Shown: positions 11,238 through 22,595 of the stretch, piece by piece
Layout: each line of letters opens with the position of its first letter
How positions within the stretch are numbered: the first letter of the stretch is position 1
NCBI GenBank assembly: GCA_035048485.1
Contig: CM068585.1
Location: forward strand, 13,807,501 to 13,871,500
Direction of reading: 5' to 3'
Length of the DNA stretch: 64,000 bases
Origin: Pteria penguin
Taxonomy: Eukaryota > Mollusca > Bivalvia > Pterioida > Pteriidae
The notes under the pieces: model-generated
Seen by the model: only the letters and a program-made list of their open reading frames with translations
Told to the model about the DNA's origin: nothing
The model's database searches: none
Position numbers and translations under genes: made by a program

Positions 11238-12602
11238 TCATTGCTTGACACACTTACATAACAGTCTCTTAATCTCGTGACGAAATTTACTGTCAAAAAA
11301 ACCATAGATAAAAGGATTGGCAATATGGTTAACAATGTATAATCTCCTTATCACCGAAAACGCCTGCACCTCGAAAAAAGTCAAATTATTCCAGAAGTTG
11401 CCGTCCTTGGATTCCAGTAAAATGAGAACCCATGGCGGGATATAGCAGAGAATGGCGACCAGCGATATGACCATGAACATGATAGAGTATCTCCTGGCAC
11501 TGAAGGTGGAATGATTAGACGAGCCGTCTGCAGACGAACGCGATGAATCGAGCCTTCCTCTCCCAAAGTATGACGTAGTACTCGTACTCGAAAAATTTCT
11601 TCTTGGTAACTTTCCCGGAATTGTGGGTACTTTTACCGGAATCTCTGGTAAATTAGTCGGAGTCTCTTGAGCTTCCGAACCGTTAGAATTAAGTTCTACT
11701 ACTTCAACCGAGTTACTTCCGCTATTCTCGTTCGATGTAGATTTATCAGTAGTTCTATTACCTCCACGTTCTGAGACACTAGTCATGCCGCCGTTGGCGT
11801 GTTCCGAAGGATTTATCATGGCCCCATCGATATTTTCCGTGGGATTATTATTCAGTATTTCCAGAGGTGTTTCAAACACACGAGAGGGTGCCTTCAGCTG
11901 TCTCGTGACGCTGAACTGACGATACAATCTATGACCAACCAGTGAATACAACATACTCATACCAAGCACAGCTAGAACTTCAGCAAATATAACTATACCT
12001 CTGTAGATGTCGCCGAACCTCTCCGTCCCTGGTGTTGTCCCACACACATATCCTGTCTCGTTGTATAAAGTACTTTTTATGCCGATTTTCTTGTACAGAA
12101 AAGCAAATGGAATGGATAGAGCAAAGGCAATGGCAAATGTTAAAACCACTGCTGATCTTTTGAAGAAAAGAGACATTTGAAATCCAAACGGTTTACATAT
12201 CTTTTGATATCGTTGTATAGAAATGATGAGCAGTAGAAGCAATGAGGCCATAATGAAAGTCGATGTCCCTAGGTTGAGGATTCTGCACACACCCATTCCT
12301 GGGAACATGACGGGTAGTACGTTCTGTATAAGCGATAGAGAAGACGAGAAAATGCTCCCGAATAAATCCACGATTGCTAGGGCCGGAATGAAGTAGCGGT
12401 CATCTTTCTTGGATTTCATACGTTTGTTATATATTCCTAACACGAGGACATTGCCAAACAATCCCACTGCCAGAAACATACTCACCAGAACAGTACTCAA
12501 AGTATACAGGCCTGCCTGTTCACCGTTCCACGTGTCTATCAAACTAACATGTTTCGGTACTAAGTTCGCCTCGAAAATATTATATTGTGTTTCGTTCATC
12601 AT
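11238..12602 (-). CDS. Class A (rhodopsin-family) G protein-coupled receptor, single exon
   Basis: A 454-residue uninterrupted ORF with an ATG start (MMNETQ). Hallmarks in order: extracellular N-terminus with an N-glycosylation site (NET, 3-5); TM1 GNVLVLGIY (50-58); TM2 ALAIVDLFGS with the conserved Asp near 79; Cys106 before TM3 and Cys187 in loop 2 for the usual disulfide; QRYQ (130-133) in place of DRY; a very long Ser/Asn-rich third intracellular loop of about 150 residues (230-380); TM6 CYIPPWVL (396-403), a CWxP variant; TM7 NPFIYGFF (429-436); and Cys449/Cys451 as possible palmitoylation sites. It should act at the plasma membrane through G proteins. The layout suggests a peptide or amine receptor, but the ligand cannot be read from the sequence. 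It is intronless, as are many expanded molluscan GPCRs. It has no nearby functional partner. Confidence 0.9.
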   Translation of the reverse strand: MMNETQYNIFEANLVPKHVSLIDTWNGEQAGLYTLSTVLVSMFLAVGLFGNVLVLGIYNKRMKSKKDDRYFIPALAIVDLFGSIFSSSLSLIQNVLPVMFPGMGVCRILNLGTSTFIMASLLLLLIISIQRYQKICKPFGFQMSLFFKRSAVVLTFAIAFALSIPFAFLYKKIGIKSTLYNETGYVCGTTPGTERFGDIYRGIVIFAEVLAVLGMSMLYSLVGHRLYRQFSVTRQLKAPSRVFETPLEILNNNPTENIDGAMINPSEHANGGMTSVSERGGNRTTDKSTSNENSGSNSVEVVELNSNGSEAQETPTNLPEIPVKVPTIPGKLPRRNFSSTSTTSYFGRGRLDSSRSSADGSSNHSTFSARRYSIMFMVISLVAILCYIPPWVLILLESKDGNFWNNLTFFEVQAFSVIRRLYIVNHIANPFIYGFFDSKFRHEIKRLLCKCVKQ

Positions 12603-13100
12603 TTTTACACACTATATACACATGCATAAAACATGTAGCAAATGATATCAAGCTTTATAAAAATTGCGCACATTTTAGAAAATTCATGGTTCTAGTATAT
12701 TTTCTCTTGCGCTGAACAGTATATTAATTTTACTTGCGTTCAGAAGTATATATATATATCTAGTAAAATTCAATCAATTATCCGCATATTCTAATTTTGA
12801 AATCGTAGTATAGCATGCGAACTTTCTTGGAACCGACGTCATTCTGACAATTAGCCAATCAAAGCATACATTTCTCGTCTCTGCATTAAACAATTTATGA
12901 TATATAGACTTACACTGATTTGAACACGATAGAACGTACACTCCAATGCTGACAGTTTAACTTTCCACACACATATATATATATCAGTTATCACTTACAG
13001 AAAAACTACCTGGTAGTATAATGTAGTTTCAATTCCGATACCGATTCCCAATAAAGCACGTGAAAGGTCGGCAACCACGGCATCAGGCGGGGCTTATACA
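12603..13100. other. Upstream region of the GPCR, no gene seen
   Basis: AT-rich, with short TA-rich runs at 12.74 and 12.97 kb. It could contain the receptor promoter (minus strand), but no specific element can be supported. Confidence 0.3.
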
Positions 13101-13215
13101 ATGGATTGCCAATACTGGACGACTTATAGTTTACTAACATTGTTATATTACATTGCAGCGATCTCTATACAAAATGCTAACGATCAAGAGATCTATAAAA
13201 CGAGTAAAGTATACC
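13101..13215 (+). CDS. Possible first exon encoding a signal peptide
   Basis: The ATG at 13,101 begins a hydrophobic stretch (YSLLTLLYYIAAISI) typical of a secretion signal. It continues to a plausible splice donor (AAAG/GTAACA at about 13,215). The rest of the 94-codon ORF (to 13,385) looks like intron. No downstream exon was found, so this is weak. Confidence 0.2.
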
Positions 13216-13737
13216 CAGCATATCACTGTGTAAAAGGTAACATTTTATCCGAGAGTCTCCTGCGTAACATTTTAATGTCTGGTAAGCTGTCCAATTCAAT
13301 GTCCTTTACAATGTTCTATATTCAATGTTCAAAATTCTATAGAGCTTACAAAATTCCATACAGAATATCTGAACGATGTATATAACTTGTAGAGACGTCC
13401 ACACAAATTATTTCTCACAGAGAAGTCCATCAAACGCTCTTAATTCCGTGTTCCTACGAAAAGAAAAGTCCAGATAAACGGTGTTAGCTCTATACAGCTT
13501 ACTAGGAAATAATACCATAAAACGATCTTGGCACTATGTATCTCACGAATTCCTTAAAATAGAACATTCTTAGATCTGTGTACCTCATGAGGAAAGAAAT
13601 CCGTTAAAACGCTTTTAGCTCTGCGTGCCTCACGAGGAGAAAACTTCATATAAAATGTTATAGGTCTGTACAACTCACGTCTGCAGTCCATGCAATCACT
13701 CTTAGCTCTAACAGTCCATTCAATCATTTTAGCTGCT

Positions 13738-13997
13738 ACAAGAGATCACTCTACACTAAACAGTCTACGTTGTTGAACTCGCGGAATATCCACATCAAAC
13801 TTACGAGAGATCACTCTACACTAAACGGTCTACGTTGTTTAACTCGTGGATGACCCACATCAAACTTATGAGAGATCACTCCACACTAAAGGGTCTATGC
13901 TGTTTAACTCGGGGAATATCCACATCAAACTTACGAGAAATCACTCCACACTAAACTGTTTACATTGTTTAACTCGCGGATGACCTACATCAAACTT
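13738..13997. repeat. 65-bp tandem repeat, four copies
   Basis: Four head-to-tail copies of a 65-bp unit, each starting A(C/T)(A/G)AGA(G/A)ATCACTC and ending CACATCAAACTT, roughly 85-90 percent alike. Confidence 0.85.
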
Positions 13998-15035
13998 GCT
14001 CAGCTCTGTATTACCCGTGGAAGAGAAAAGTCCATACCTTAACAGCTCTGTGGGACTTGGAATAATTTAATATATGTAATATATCTAAACTTTGTAGTAT
14101 GGAGAGAGTCCATAAAATTCAAAAAGCTCTTGCTTCTGTGGTATTCACGAAGAACGAATCTCCGTCTTTTCGTTTACTTCATCAGTACTTGTATGATAAG
14201 TAAAATTTCCTATGTGTGTGTAGGCTGTAGATAGTCCGCGTGCGACAGTCGATTTTCGTGTTGTATGCAGAGCTAGGTACTTACGGCAAGTATTTACCTG
14301 TAATGAATGCTGACTGTACGATAATCGGCAATTACGTTATCCAGGTCTCAACAATGCCCTCTAATTGTACATCCCCTGACACATGAATCAACAGAAAATG
14401 TGTCAATAACACGGGACAGCTGTTCGTTAGAAGGTCTTATCTTTAATTTTGTGTACCTTGATTTCCTGGCCGTTCATCATGGAATTATTTTCCTAGATTT
14501 CCTGTTTGTTCATTTGGAAAATGTTATTAATTCCTACAATATTGAGATATAATAAACTCACTAAAGTATTATAGTCACAAAAGCAAGATCGGTAGTCAGA
14601 TGCAATGGCGTGGGAAGAAAATTTAAAGGAAAGGGGGAGGGGCATATTTCAAATTTAAAGAATAATATTAAAACGCTCATAATATTTGCTATCGAAATCT
14701 ACTTTGGAACTTGTTAATTGAGAATCCGGGAGCACAGGTAAGGTCAGGTGTACAACACTATAAAACAACTCATCCTAATGAGATTGATAGATTACATCGA
14801 TTGATGTACGGACGGATAGCGGAGGGACGGATGGAGGGGATACAGACTGACGGACGGGCAGACAGATATTTAGTGGCGGATTTCGGAGCAGAGATGGACC
14901 ACACCAACTCCGCTCTCCCCGATAAAATACAAAACACAAAAAAACAAAAAACAAAAACAAAAAAAGAAAACCCCAAAAAACAAACAAAAAAAAACCCCCA
15001 CACAAACAAAAAACCCCCAAACAAACAAAAACAAA
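13998..15035. other. No gene seen; A/C-rich low-complexity tract near the end
   Basis: Mostly unique AT-rich DNA. 14,935-15,035 is an A-rich tract with C interruptions (AAAACAAAAAAC type). The ORFs crossing it are compositional. Confidence 0.6.
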
Positions 15036-15115
15036 ACACCAAGAGGTCCAAGTGGGCCTGTATCGCTCTCCTGGGCACAATTTGCTCATTCACAAGCAAG
15101 TGACTGCTTGAAAAA
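15036..15115 (+). mobile_element. Truncated copy of the hairpin-ended repeat (family A)
   Basis: Starts with AAGAGGTCCAAGTGGGCC and TATCGCTC, matching the terminus seen in full copies at 22,596 (same orientation) and 17,219 (reverse). Confidence 0.5.
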
Positions 15116-15285
15116 AATCGCAGATACATATATTCTCTTGTTTTTTGTTTTTTGGGGGTTTTTTTTGACAACTGTGTGTTTTGACAACTGATAGAAAAAA
15201 ATCTTCTCTACGTTAAGTAAATCAAGACAATGATACAAAATTATGTGAAAAAGATTAAATCAGAATTCTTTTATCCGTTTCTTTT

Positions 15286-17219
15286 TAGCTCACCTGAGCG
15301 TAGCTCAAGTGAGCTATTGTCATAGTGCAGCGTCCCTCGTCCGTCGTCCGTCCGTCGTCCGTGGTTAACTTTTCTACATTTTCGACTTCTTCTCTAGAAC
15401 CGCTGCACAGAATTTCACCAAACTTCATAGGAAGTAAGTACTCAAGGTCCTCTACAAAGTTTGTGTTTTTTATGCCGATCCTTGATCCAAGATGGCCGCC
15501 ATTGGCTCTGATTGGTTGACACATTTTCGACTTCTCCTCCAGAAATGCTACACAGAATTTCACTAAACTTCATAGGAAGTAAGTACTCAAAGTCCTCTAC
15601 CAAGTTTGTGTTTTTTATGCCGATCCTTGATCCAAGATGACCGCCATTGGCTCTGATTGGTTGACACATTTTCGACTTCTTCTCCAGAACTGCTGCACAG
15701 AATTTCACCAAACATCATAGGAAGTAAGTACTCAAGGTCCTCTACCAAGTTTGTGTTTTTTATGCCGATCCTTGATCCAAGATGGCCGCCATTGACTCTG
15801 ATTGGTTGACACATTTTCGACTTCTCCTCCAGAACCGCTGCACAGAATTTCACCAAACTTCATAGGAAGTAAGTACTCAAGGTCCTATACAAAGTTTGTG
15901 TTTTTTATGCCGATCCGTGATCCAAGATGGCCGCCATTGGCTCTGATTGGTTGACACATTTTCGACTTCTCCTCCAGAAATGCTACACAGAATTTCACTA
16001 AACTTCATAGGAAGTAAGTACTCAAAGTCCTCTACAAAGTTTGTGTTTTTAATGCCGATCCTTGATCCAATATGGCCGCCATTGGCTCTGATTGGTTGAC
16101 ACATTTTCGACTTCTTCTCCAGAACTGCTGAACAAAATTTCACCAAACTTCATAGGAAGTAAGTACTCAAGGTCCTCTACAAAGTTTGTGTTTTTTATGC
16201 CGATCCTTGATCCAAGATGGCCGCCATTGGCTCTGATTGGTTGACACATTTTCGACTTCTCCAGAACCGCTGCACAGAATTTCACCAAACTTCATAGGAA
16301 GTAAGTACTCAAGGTCCTCTACAAAGTTTGTGTTTTTTATGCCGATCCTTGATCCAAGATGACCGCCATTGGCTCTGATTGGTTGACACATTTTCGACTT
16401 CTTCTCCAGAACTGCTGCACAGAATTTCACCAAACATCATAGGAAGTAAGTACTCAAGGTCCTCTACCAAGTTTGTGTTTTTTATGCCGATCCTTGATCC
16501 AAGATGGCCGCCATTGACTCTGATTGGTTGACACATTTTCGACTTCTCCTCCAGAACCGCTGCACAGAATTTCACCAAACTTCATAGGAAGTAAGTACTC
16601 AAGGTCCTCTACCAAGTTTGTGTTTTTTATGCCGATCCGGGATCCAAGATGGTCACCATTGGCTCTGATTGGTTGACACATTTTCGACTTCTCCTCCAGA
16701 ACTGCTGCACAGAATTTCACCAAACTTCATAGGAAGTAAGTACTCAAGGTTATCTACCAAGTTTGTGTTTTTATGCCGATCCGTGATCCAAGATGGCCGC
16801 CATTGGCTCTGATTGGTTGACACATTTTCGACTTCATCTCCAGAATCACTGCACAGAAATTCATCAAACTGCATAGAAAGTAAGTACTCAAGGTCCTCAA
16901 CCAAGTTTGGTGTTTTTTATGCCGATCCGTGATCCAAGATGGCCGCCATTGACTCTGATTGGTTGACACATTTTCAACTTCTTCTCCAGAACCACTGCAC
17001 AAAATTTCACCAAACTGCATAGAAAGTAAGTACTCAAGGTCCTCTACTAAGTATAGGTTTTTCATGCCGATCTGTAATCCAAGATGGCCGCCATTGGCTC
17101 TGTTTGATTGACACATTTTCATCTTCCTCTCCAGAACCCCTGCACAGAATTTCTTGCTTGCTTGTAAATATGCACTTTGTGCTCAGGTGAGCGATATAGG
17201 CCCACTTGGGCCTCTTGTT
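15286..17219 (-). mobile_element. Family A interspersed element carrying a 145-bp tandem array
   Basis: The left end is TAGCTCACCTGAGC followed by a GAGCTATTGTCATAG segment. The right end is GCTCAGGTGAGCGATATAGG, then the palindrome AGGCCCACTTGGGCCT and CTTGTT. Between them lie about 13 tandem units of 145 bp (one of 142 bp). A second copy at 22,596-23,397 has the same two ends with essentially one unit. Hairpin termini, no long terminal inverted repeats and internal tandem units resemble the Helitron-derived non-autonomous elements of bivalves. The class is inference. Short ORFs (repeats of MVKFCAAVLEEKSKMCQPIR) are by-products of the repeat. Confidence 0.7.
15380..17150. repeat. 145-bp tandem array with a repeated CAAGATGGCCGCCATTG motif
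   Basis: Each unit runs from CTTCTCCAGAACCGCTGCAC through TTCATAGGAAGTAAGTACTC and GATCCAAGATGGCCGCCATT to GATTGGTTGACACATTTTCG. Units are about 90-97 percent alike. Blocks of about five units recur (15.68 versus 16.40 kb). The motif contains the inverted pair ATGGC/GCCAT and resembles a YY1 site. Confidence 0.9.
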
Positions 17220-17394
17220 TTCTTTTACAATGGATTAAAAAATACACAAAAATGTATGAAAATAAAATTAAGTCCGTCCTTTTCTCATGACTAATCTGAC
17301 TTTTTGAGTTCTGCTAAACACTTAAAATTTTGTTTTGATGTAAAATTAAACGAAGGTAGGTTTGGTCTCTTGTGGGGGTTTGGACCACTAACAT

Positions 17395-18138
17395 TCAGTA
17401 TGCCAGAAATGGCCTAAATTATAAATAAACAAGACTTGTTAGAGTACAACCGATGGCAAACCAAATTAAAATAGCAAAAGTTTTTTGTAAGTTGGTCAGT
17501 CTTCAAGGTTAAGGTCAAAACGTGTAAATTTTTGATACGTATTGGAAGGTATTGTCAGAGGGAATACACACATGAAATATTTAAGCCGCATCTCTTACTG
17601 TTCATAAGTTATGATCATTTTAAAAGGTTTTTTTTTAAGTAGGTCAAACTTCAAGGTCAAAAATGGTGGTACCCTATGAAAGGTCTTGGCACAAGGAATA
17701 CACACACGTGAAATATAAAAACCCTACGTCTAATGGTTCTAAAGTTATGATCCAGGTTAAAGTTTTTGTCTAAGTAGATCAGTCTTAATGGTCAATGTCA
17801 AAACGTGATTTTTTTTTTTTACACGTAATTAAAGATCTTGTTACAAGGAATAGACACCTGAAATATTTAACCCCTATCTCTTACTGTTCATAAGTTGAGA
17901 CCAAGGTTTAAGGGATTTTTTTTTCAGGTAAGTCAAACTTGAAGGTCAAATCTGTAGGTACCCAGTAAAAGGTCTTGGCACAACCTTTTTAAGGAAAACA
18001 CAGGTGAAATGTGAATAAGTTTTGTCTTTGATGATTCTAAACTTATGATCCAGGTTAAAGTTTTTGTCTGCGGATGACAACGAAAACGATGCCGGGGTAT
18101 GACAATAGCTCTCCGGACATTCGTCCCGGTGGGCTAAA
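17395..18138. mobile_element. Family B tandem-unit interspersed element
   Basis: Four to five degenerate units of about 150-165 bp. Each has AAGGTCAAAA, a GG(A/T)ATACACAC(A/G)TGAAAT block and GTTATGATCCAGGTTAAAG. It ends with TATGACAATAGCTC, a CCGGAC/GTCCCGG hairpin region and GGGCTAAA. A shorter relative lies at 41.83-42.17 kb. Confidence 0.6.
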
Positions 18139-19279
18139 ATTATTTCCAGAATAAAATAATTTCATATCCACCCTAAGATCCACAACTCGGCGAATCTGGT
18201 CGAAAATAGCATCATTCGTAAAATACATTGAATTCATCATCCCTCCCGAGTATAACAAAATCATTCCATTAGTCTATCAAAATGCATCATTACATGCTAA
18301 TAGTATATACTCCCTTTTTATCTTAAAACATTTGCAAAAATGCCACAAAATCCTTTTGTGTTCCATCGCTTTCCAGTGATATTCATTACAATAAAATCAG
18401 TTAAAATACACAAACTCAAAGCAATATAAACCACCTACAATGAGAAAACTATGTGATTACCTTAAATTAGACAAAAGAAAAAAAAACGAAAAGAAAAGAA
18501 AAAAGAAAACCAGCCCCCACTCCCGAAAATTTAATATCGGTATAGAACCAAACACGACTGAAAAAGACTCTTTACGACACAAGGACTTAAACAGTCTGAT
18601 GATCTGTGCAGCCGGTCCGAGGAAGAGATTTGTCAAAGGAGGATACCCTCTGGGACATAATATGTTTGATCCCTGATCCAAATGTGTACCTAGTTTTGTT
18701 GTTCTAGCTCATATGGTTTGTTCTGTATCATGTTTACAAATTAAGTAGACAGACAGTCGCAAAGATACTGACATACAGGTATTTCGTGGCGTGCCATCAT
18801 GTCACAATATACATGTATCCGTCTACGACAAGCGTACGAAAACTGAACACAAATATAGTATGTCTTTAAAGGCTGTAAGTTGCAAACACTCTGTAATCAT
18901 TATGCAGGTTGATTGTTGAATGAAAATACCTGGTACTGGCCGCAATGATGTAGTTACCATGTCTATTTGCATGCTCCAGAATACATCAAGCATTTAACAT
19001 TGAAAGCATCTAAACTCATTCAGTTTTGTAGCCGGGTGTTTATAACGTGAAAGACAGAACCCAAATGTAGATTGTGGCAACTGCACTGTAAGGTCTATTT
19101 CATTATATTATATGCTTTCAGTGTGTATATGGGCACAATATGTTACAATCAGGATACAGGGGTCACGGTACAAAACTACATGTAATCATTGGGGCATCTG
19201 GATACCATATTATCAACAAAAGCAACGCTTAGCGTGGTTTAATACGCCCGTGGCTTACTTTTGACAGGATCAATGTAAA
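18139..19279. other. No gene seen
   Basis: AT-rich DNA. A short segment at 18.62-18.66 kb (TTTGTCAAAGGAGGATACCC) recurs at 23.15 kb inside a family A element, so part of it is an older repeat. Confidence 0.5.
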
Positions 19280-19519
19280 CGTATGGTTTTATTACCCCCA
19301 AACATGGGTCTCCTTGGTAATACTTTTATGAAATACTGAAATCCAAAAAAGAGTGATCTAAGTCCCATATCTCTGTAACAAAAAAAAAATGAAATTTGCT
19401 CAAAACTGAAAAGTGGCTTCCCATACACTATTTAAGCATTCAGTATAAGTTTCATGAAAAACAACCGAGGTTTACTTAAGTTATCGCGTTACATAGCATC
19501 TCCATAGCATCTTATCATA

Positions 19520-20105
19520 GTAACAAGGTTTTATTCACTTTGCATGTTGTGACCTTGACATTTGACCTTGGGCACAGGGCAAGAAGTAATGGCCTTGAAA
19601 AGGTTTTATTCATTTTGCATATTGTAACCTTGACTTTTGATGGTTAAAGTCAAAACGCACCCTTGGGTCCTAAGTAACAATTCTGTGAAATATTATTGAA
19701 ATCCATGCACATGGGAAGAAGTTATAGCCTGAACAAGGTTCTACTCACTTTGCATGTTGTGACTTTGACCTTTGACCTAGGTTCAAGTGTAACAATTCTG
19801 TGAAATATTATTACAAAACCATGCACAGGGGAAGAAGTTATGGCCTGAACAAGGTTCTACTCACTTTGCATGTTGTGACTTTGACCTTTGACCTAGGTTC
19901 AAGTGTAACAATTCTGTGAAATATTATTAAAATCCATGCACAAGGGAAGAAGTTATGGCCTGAACAAGGTTTTATTCACTTTGCATGCTGTGACCTTGAC
20001 TTCTGACCTATGACCTTGGGTCAAGGTCATAACACACTCTTGGGTCCTAAGTAACAATTCTGTGAAATATTATTGAAATCCATCTACAGGGCAAGCAGTT
20101 ACTGT
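19520..20105. repeat. About 115-135-bp tandem repeat rich in TGACCT half-sites (family D)
   Basis: Four to five units containing TTTGCATGTTGTGACTTTGA, TGACCTAGGTTCAAGTG, AACAATTCTGTGAAATATTA and GAAGAAGTTATGGCCTGAAC. A related array is at 31.39-31.73 kb. Confidence 0.75.
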
Positions 20106-21352
20106 ATCCAGTTTTTACATCATGAAATTCTTATATACACTTAGCAATCCTTAGAATGCATTTATTATTCAGAGTTTTACATAAATCATTCGACCGCACT
20201 TAGCAAAGGCATCCATCTTTGATAGGTTTATGTTTTAATGGATGTCAAAATGGATAATCATGAAGATTTTTAAGTCAGACTTGCAGACAAACAGCATGGG
20301 CAACAGATCGATGCACTCATATTTATTCAAATGAGAAAAGAAACATATTCTTTCTTATATTTTAATTAGATTGTTTAAAACATACATTCTGTAAAAAAAA
20401 CAATCCATACAGTACAATTAATTAAAACTATGGTAGAAGTTTATTTATTTTTCTCCAAAAGATATAATCATTTATTTGATTCAATAGCAAAAAGGGACAA
20501 AATGCTTTAAAAAATCTGTCAATTTAAACCTAATGAAAAAAATTTTCATAATTAAAAAAATTCACAATATACACAGCAATTCATGCGGATTTCCTGAGAG
20601 GAATAAAGTGTCTGGCTTTTTGCATTCATCATTGTTGTAACTTGTCAAATGAACAAAAATGTTTAATTTAGGATGCAATTTTATAAAATCATATTTCAAA
20701 TGTCATATTCTGACATCCATAATTTTTATAAAGTAAGTAATAATATACTTAAGACAAATACATTAATTGCGTAGTTTTTTTTTTTTTAAATTACACTTCA
20801 AAATGCCAGATATGAAGTCTAACATATTACAATACCCTCTTTGAGAAATTTAACAGTCTTTAAACTCTACAAGACAAAATGTTTTGAATTGCATATGCAT
20901 TAACATAGAAGCTATCAAGAAACATAGCTAACCTTCATAGTTGATCTGCAGGGCCCTTAGTATGTGTATACATGCAATTTTCACAAAAAAGGGTACAACA
21001 AGCAGCATTCTGGGTTGCATTTTGTTGACCCAGTTAAATGTATATATTTATATATATGTATATGAAAACAATTTCAATGCAATATAGTCTAACTTTCATC
21101 ATTAAAAAGTATTTTAGAAAGTGAAAAAACAGTGAAAAAAAAATCTAGAACATGTACCAGCTACTTTTTATTAACTCAAGATGGTACATGTAAGCTCTAC
21201 ATGGAGTGTTTTCTTAATCTTTTAAACTTTCAATTCGTATTTTGACCTTTTTTTCCTGGCATGACTGGACTAAATGGTTGAAATGTTATATCCCTATGAA
21301 ACACTGATCAAAAATAAGTTTGATGTTATACCCTAAATGTAAGAAATATCAA
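20106..21352. other. AT-rich 3' flank of the HSPA12-like gene
   Basis: No coding signal. It probably includes the 3' UTR of the minus-strand gene ending at 21,353. The polyadenylation site could not be placed with confidence. Confidence 0.4.
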
Positions 21353-22488
21353 TCAGTCATCACTATCATTGTTGTTACCACCTCCTCCAACATTGTCCTG
21401 ATTGTCATTTGCTGTAGGAGGTGGGTCTTCCCCAAGAAGGTTCAAGGTCACTTCAACTCGTTCGTTTGTACAAATATCTCTAGCTGTAACCCTTAGCTCT
21501 GTCTCACCGAAAATCATTGTTTCTTCAATTTCTACTGGTGACATTGGACTTTGTGTGCCTGTAAGAGGAATGCTTAATTTTCCTAGCAGTCTGCAATCAG
21601 GTTCATCCACAAACCTTGGATTCACATTTTCTGAGATATAAATAGCACACTCAAGGCAGCTCTCGTTGGGTTTCAGCGCTTGAAATATTTGAGACCGACG
21701 ATAACCGGGTACCAATAGCTCTCCTTTAGCTACATAACGGAAGAAAACATCACGACATCTGTATTCACCATTTATAAATACTCTTTTATCCATGGGATAT
21801 TTATCTGGATTAAATTCTGGCCAGCTTTGTATTCCATAAGAATATCGTGCCATTCTTCGTCCAATGGTATTGGGCACATGTCCATAATATACTGCACCTT
21901 TTAAGACTGCTAGACCAGGATCCTCTGGAATTATTATTTTCTTATACCTAAATTTCTCCTTTATTGCTGCTTGAACAAGTTCACACTCCGAAAATCCACC
22001 AACCATTAAAATCATTCTAACATCTCTCACTGTCTCTTCCTCAAACACTTTCTTCAAGTGATCAAGAATAGATTCTATTGTAGGTTGGAACAAGTCTTTG
22101 AACGTATTTGTTGACATATGTATTTTCATGTTAGCAAAGTGAACAGTTTCTGCGAACTCTGAGTCTTTCAGAGCCTCCAGAAGAGTTTTACTCATCTGTT
22201 TTTTTGTCAAACTTTGCAAAACAAGAGGAATTTTCATATGAACTTTTCCAGTCGATGTCGTTAAAATGCTTCGTTTTTTACTTTCAAACTCACGAAAAAG
22301 ATCTAGGTAATCCTCCATGCACTCTGTTCTGAGTTTATCCATGACAGTGTTGCCTACAACCTTGTTAAGAAATTTAATGAAATTATCATCCACAGATTTA
22401 CCTCCCCATGGCCCACCACTAGCAGGTCTCACTTCATCAAGAGTTCCTTCCCCTGATCTTAAATGAACAGTAATATCTGCAGTACCAC
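21353..22488 (-). CDS. HSPA12-like Hsp70 protein, exon 4 (C-terminal part)
   Basis: This is the last coding exon of a gene whose other coding exons are 23,710-23,866, 24,846-25,064 and 30,867-31,175. All junctions are GT/AG and phase-consistent, giving 606 residues (vertebrate HSPA12 proteins are about 675). The exon starts after TTCTTCCTCTAG and completes DLGGGTAD (226-233), the second phosphate motif. It contains GGPWGG, the long insert region and the adenosine motif MVGGFSECE (about 390-398), and ends in an acidic Asn/Asp tail. HSPA12 proteins are distant cytosolic Hsp70-type ATPases that lack a typical substrate-binding domain. The family is strongly expanded in bivalves and linked to stress and immunity. 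The client is unknown. The ORF is intact, so the gene is probably functional. Confidence 0.88.
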
Positions 22489-22595
22489 CTAGAGGAAGAA
22501 ATTATGAAAATATATTAAAGAAAGCGTCAATATATGGTACTTGATATTCCCAGAAGAATGAAATCCCACTGTTGGATTGTACTATTAAATGTGAA

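Noticed and set aside
14711..15103. 130-codon ORF with Lys/Gln/Asn-rich tail
   Set aside because: The tail is an A/C-rich low-complexity run and the rest has no recognisable similarity.
15285..17122. Series of 80-120-codon ORFs (MVKFCAAVLEEKSKM type)
   Set aside because: Each is a frame through the 145-bp array. They overlap each other with the array period.
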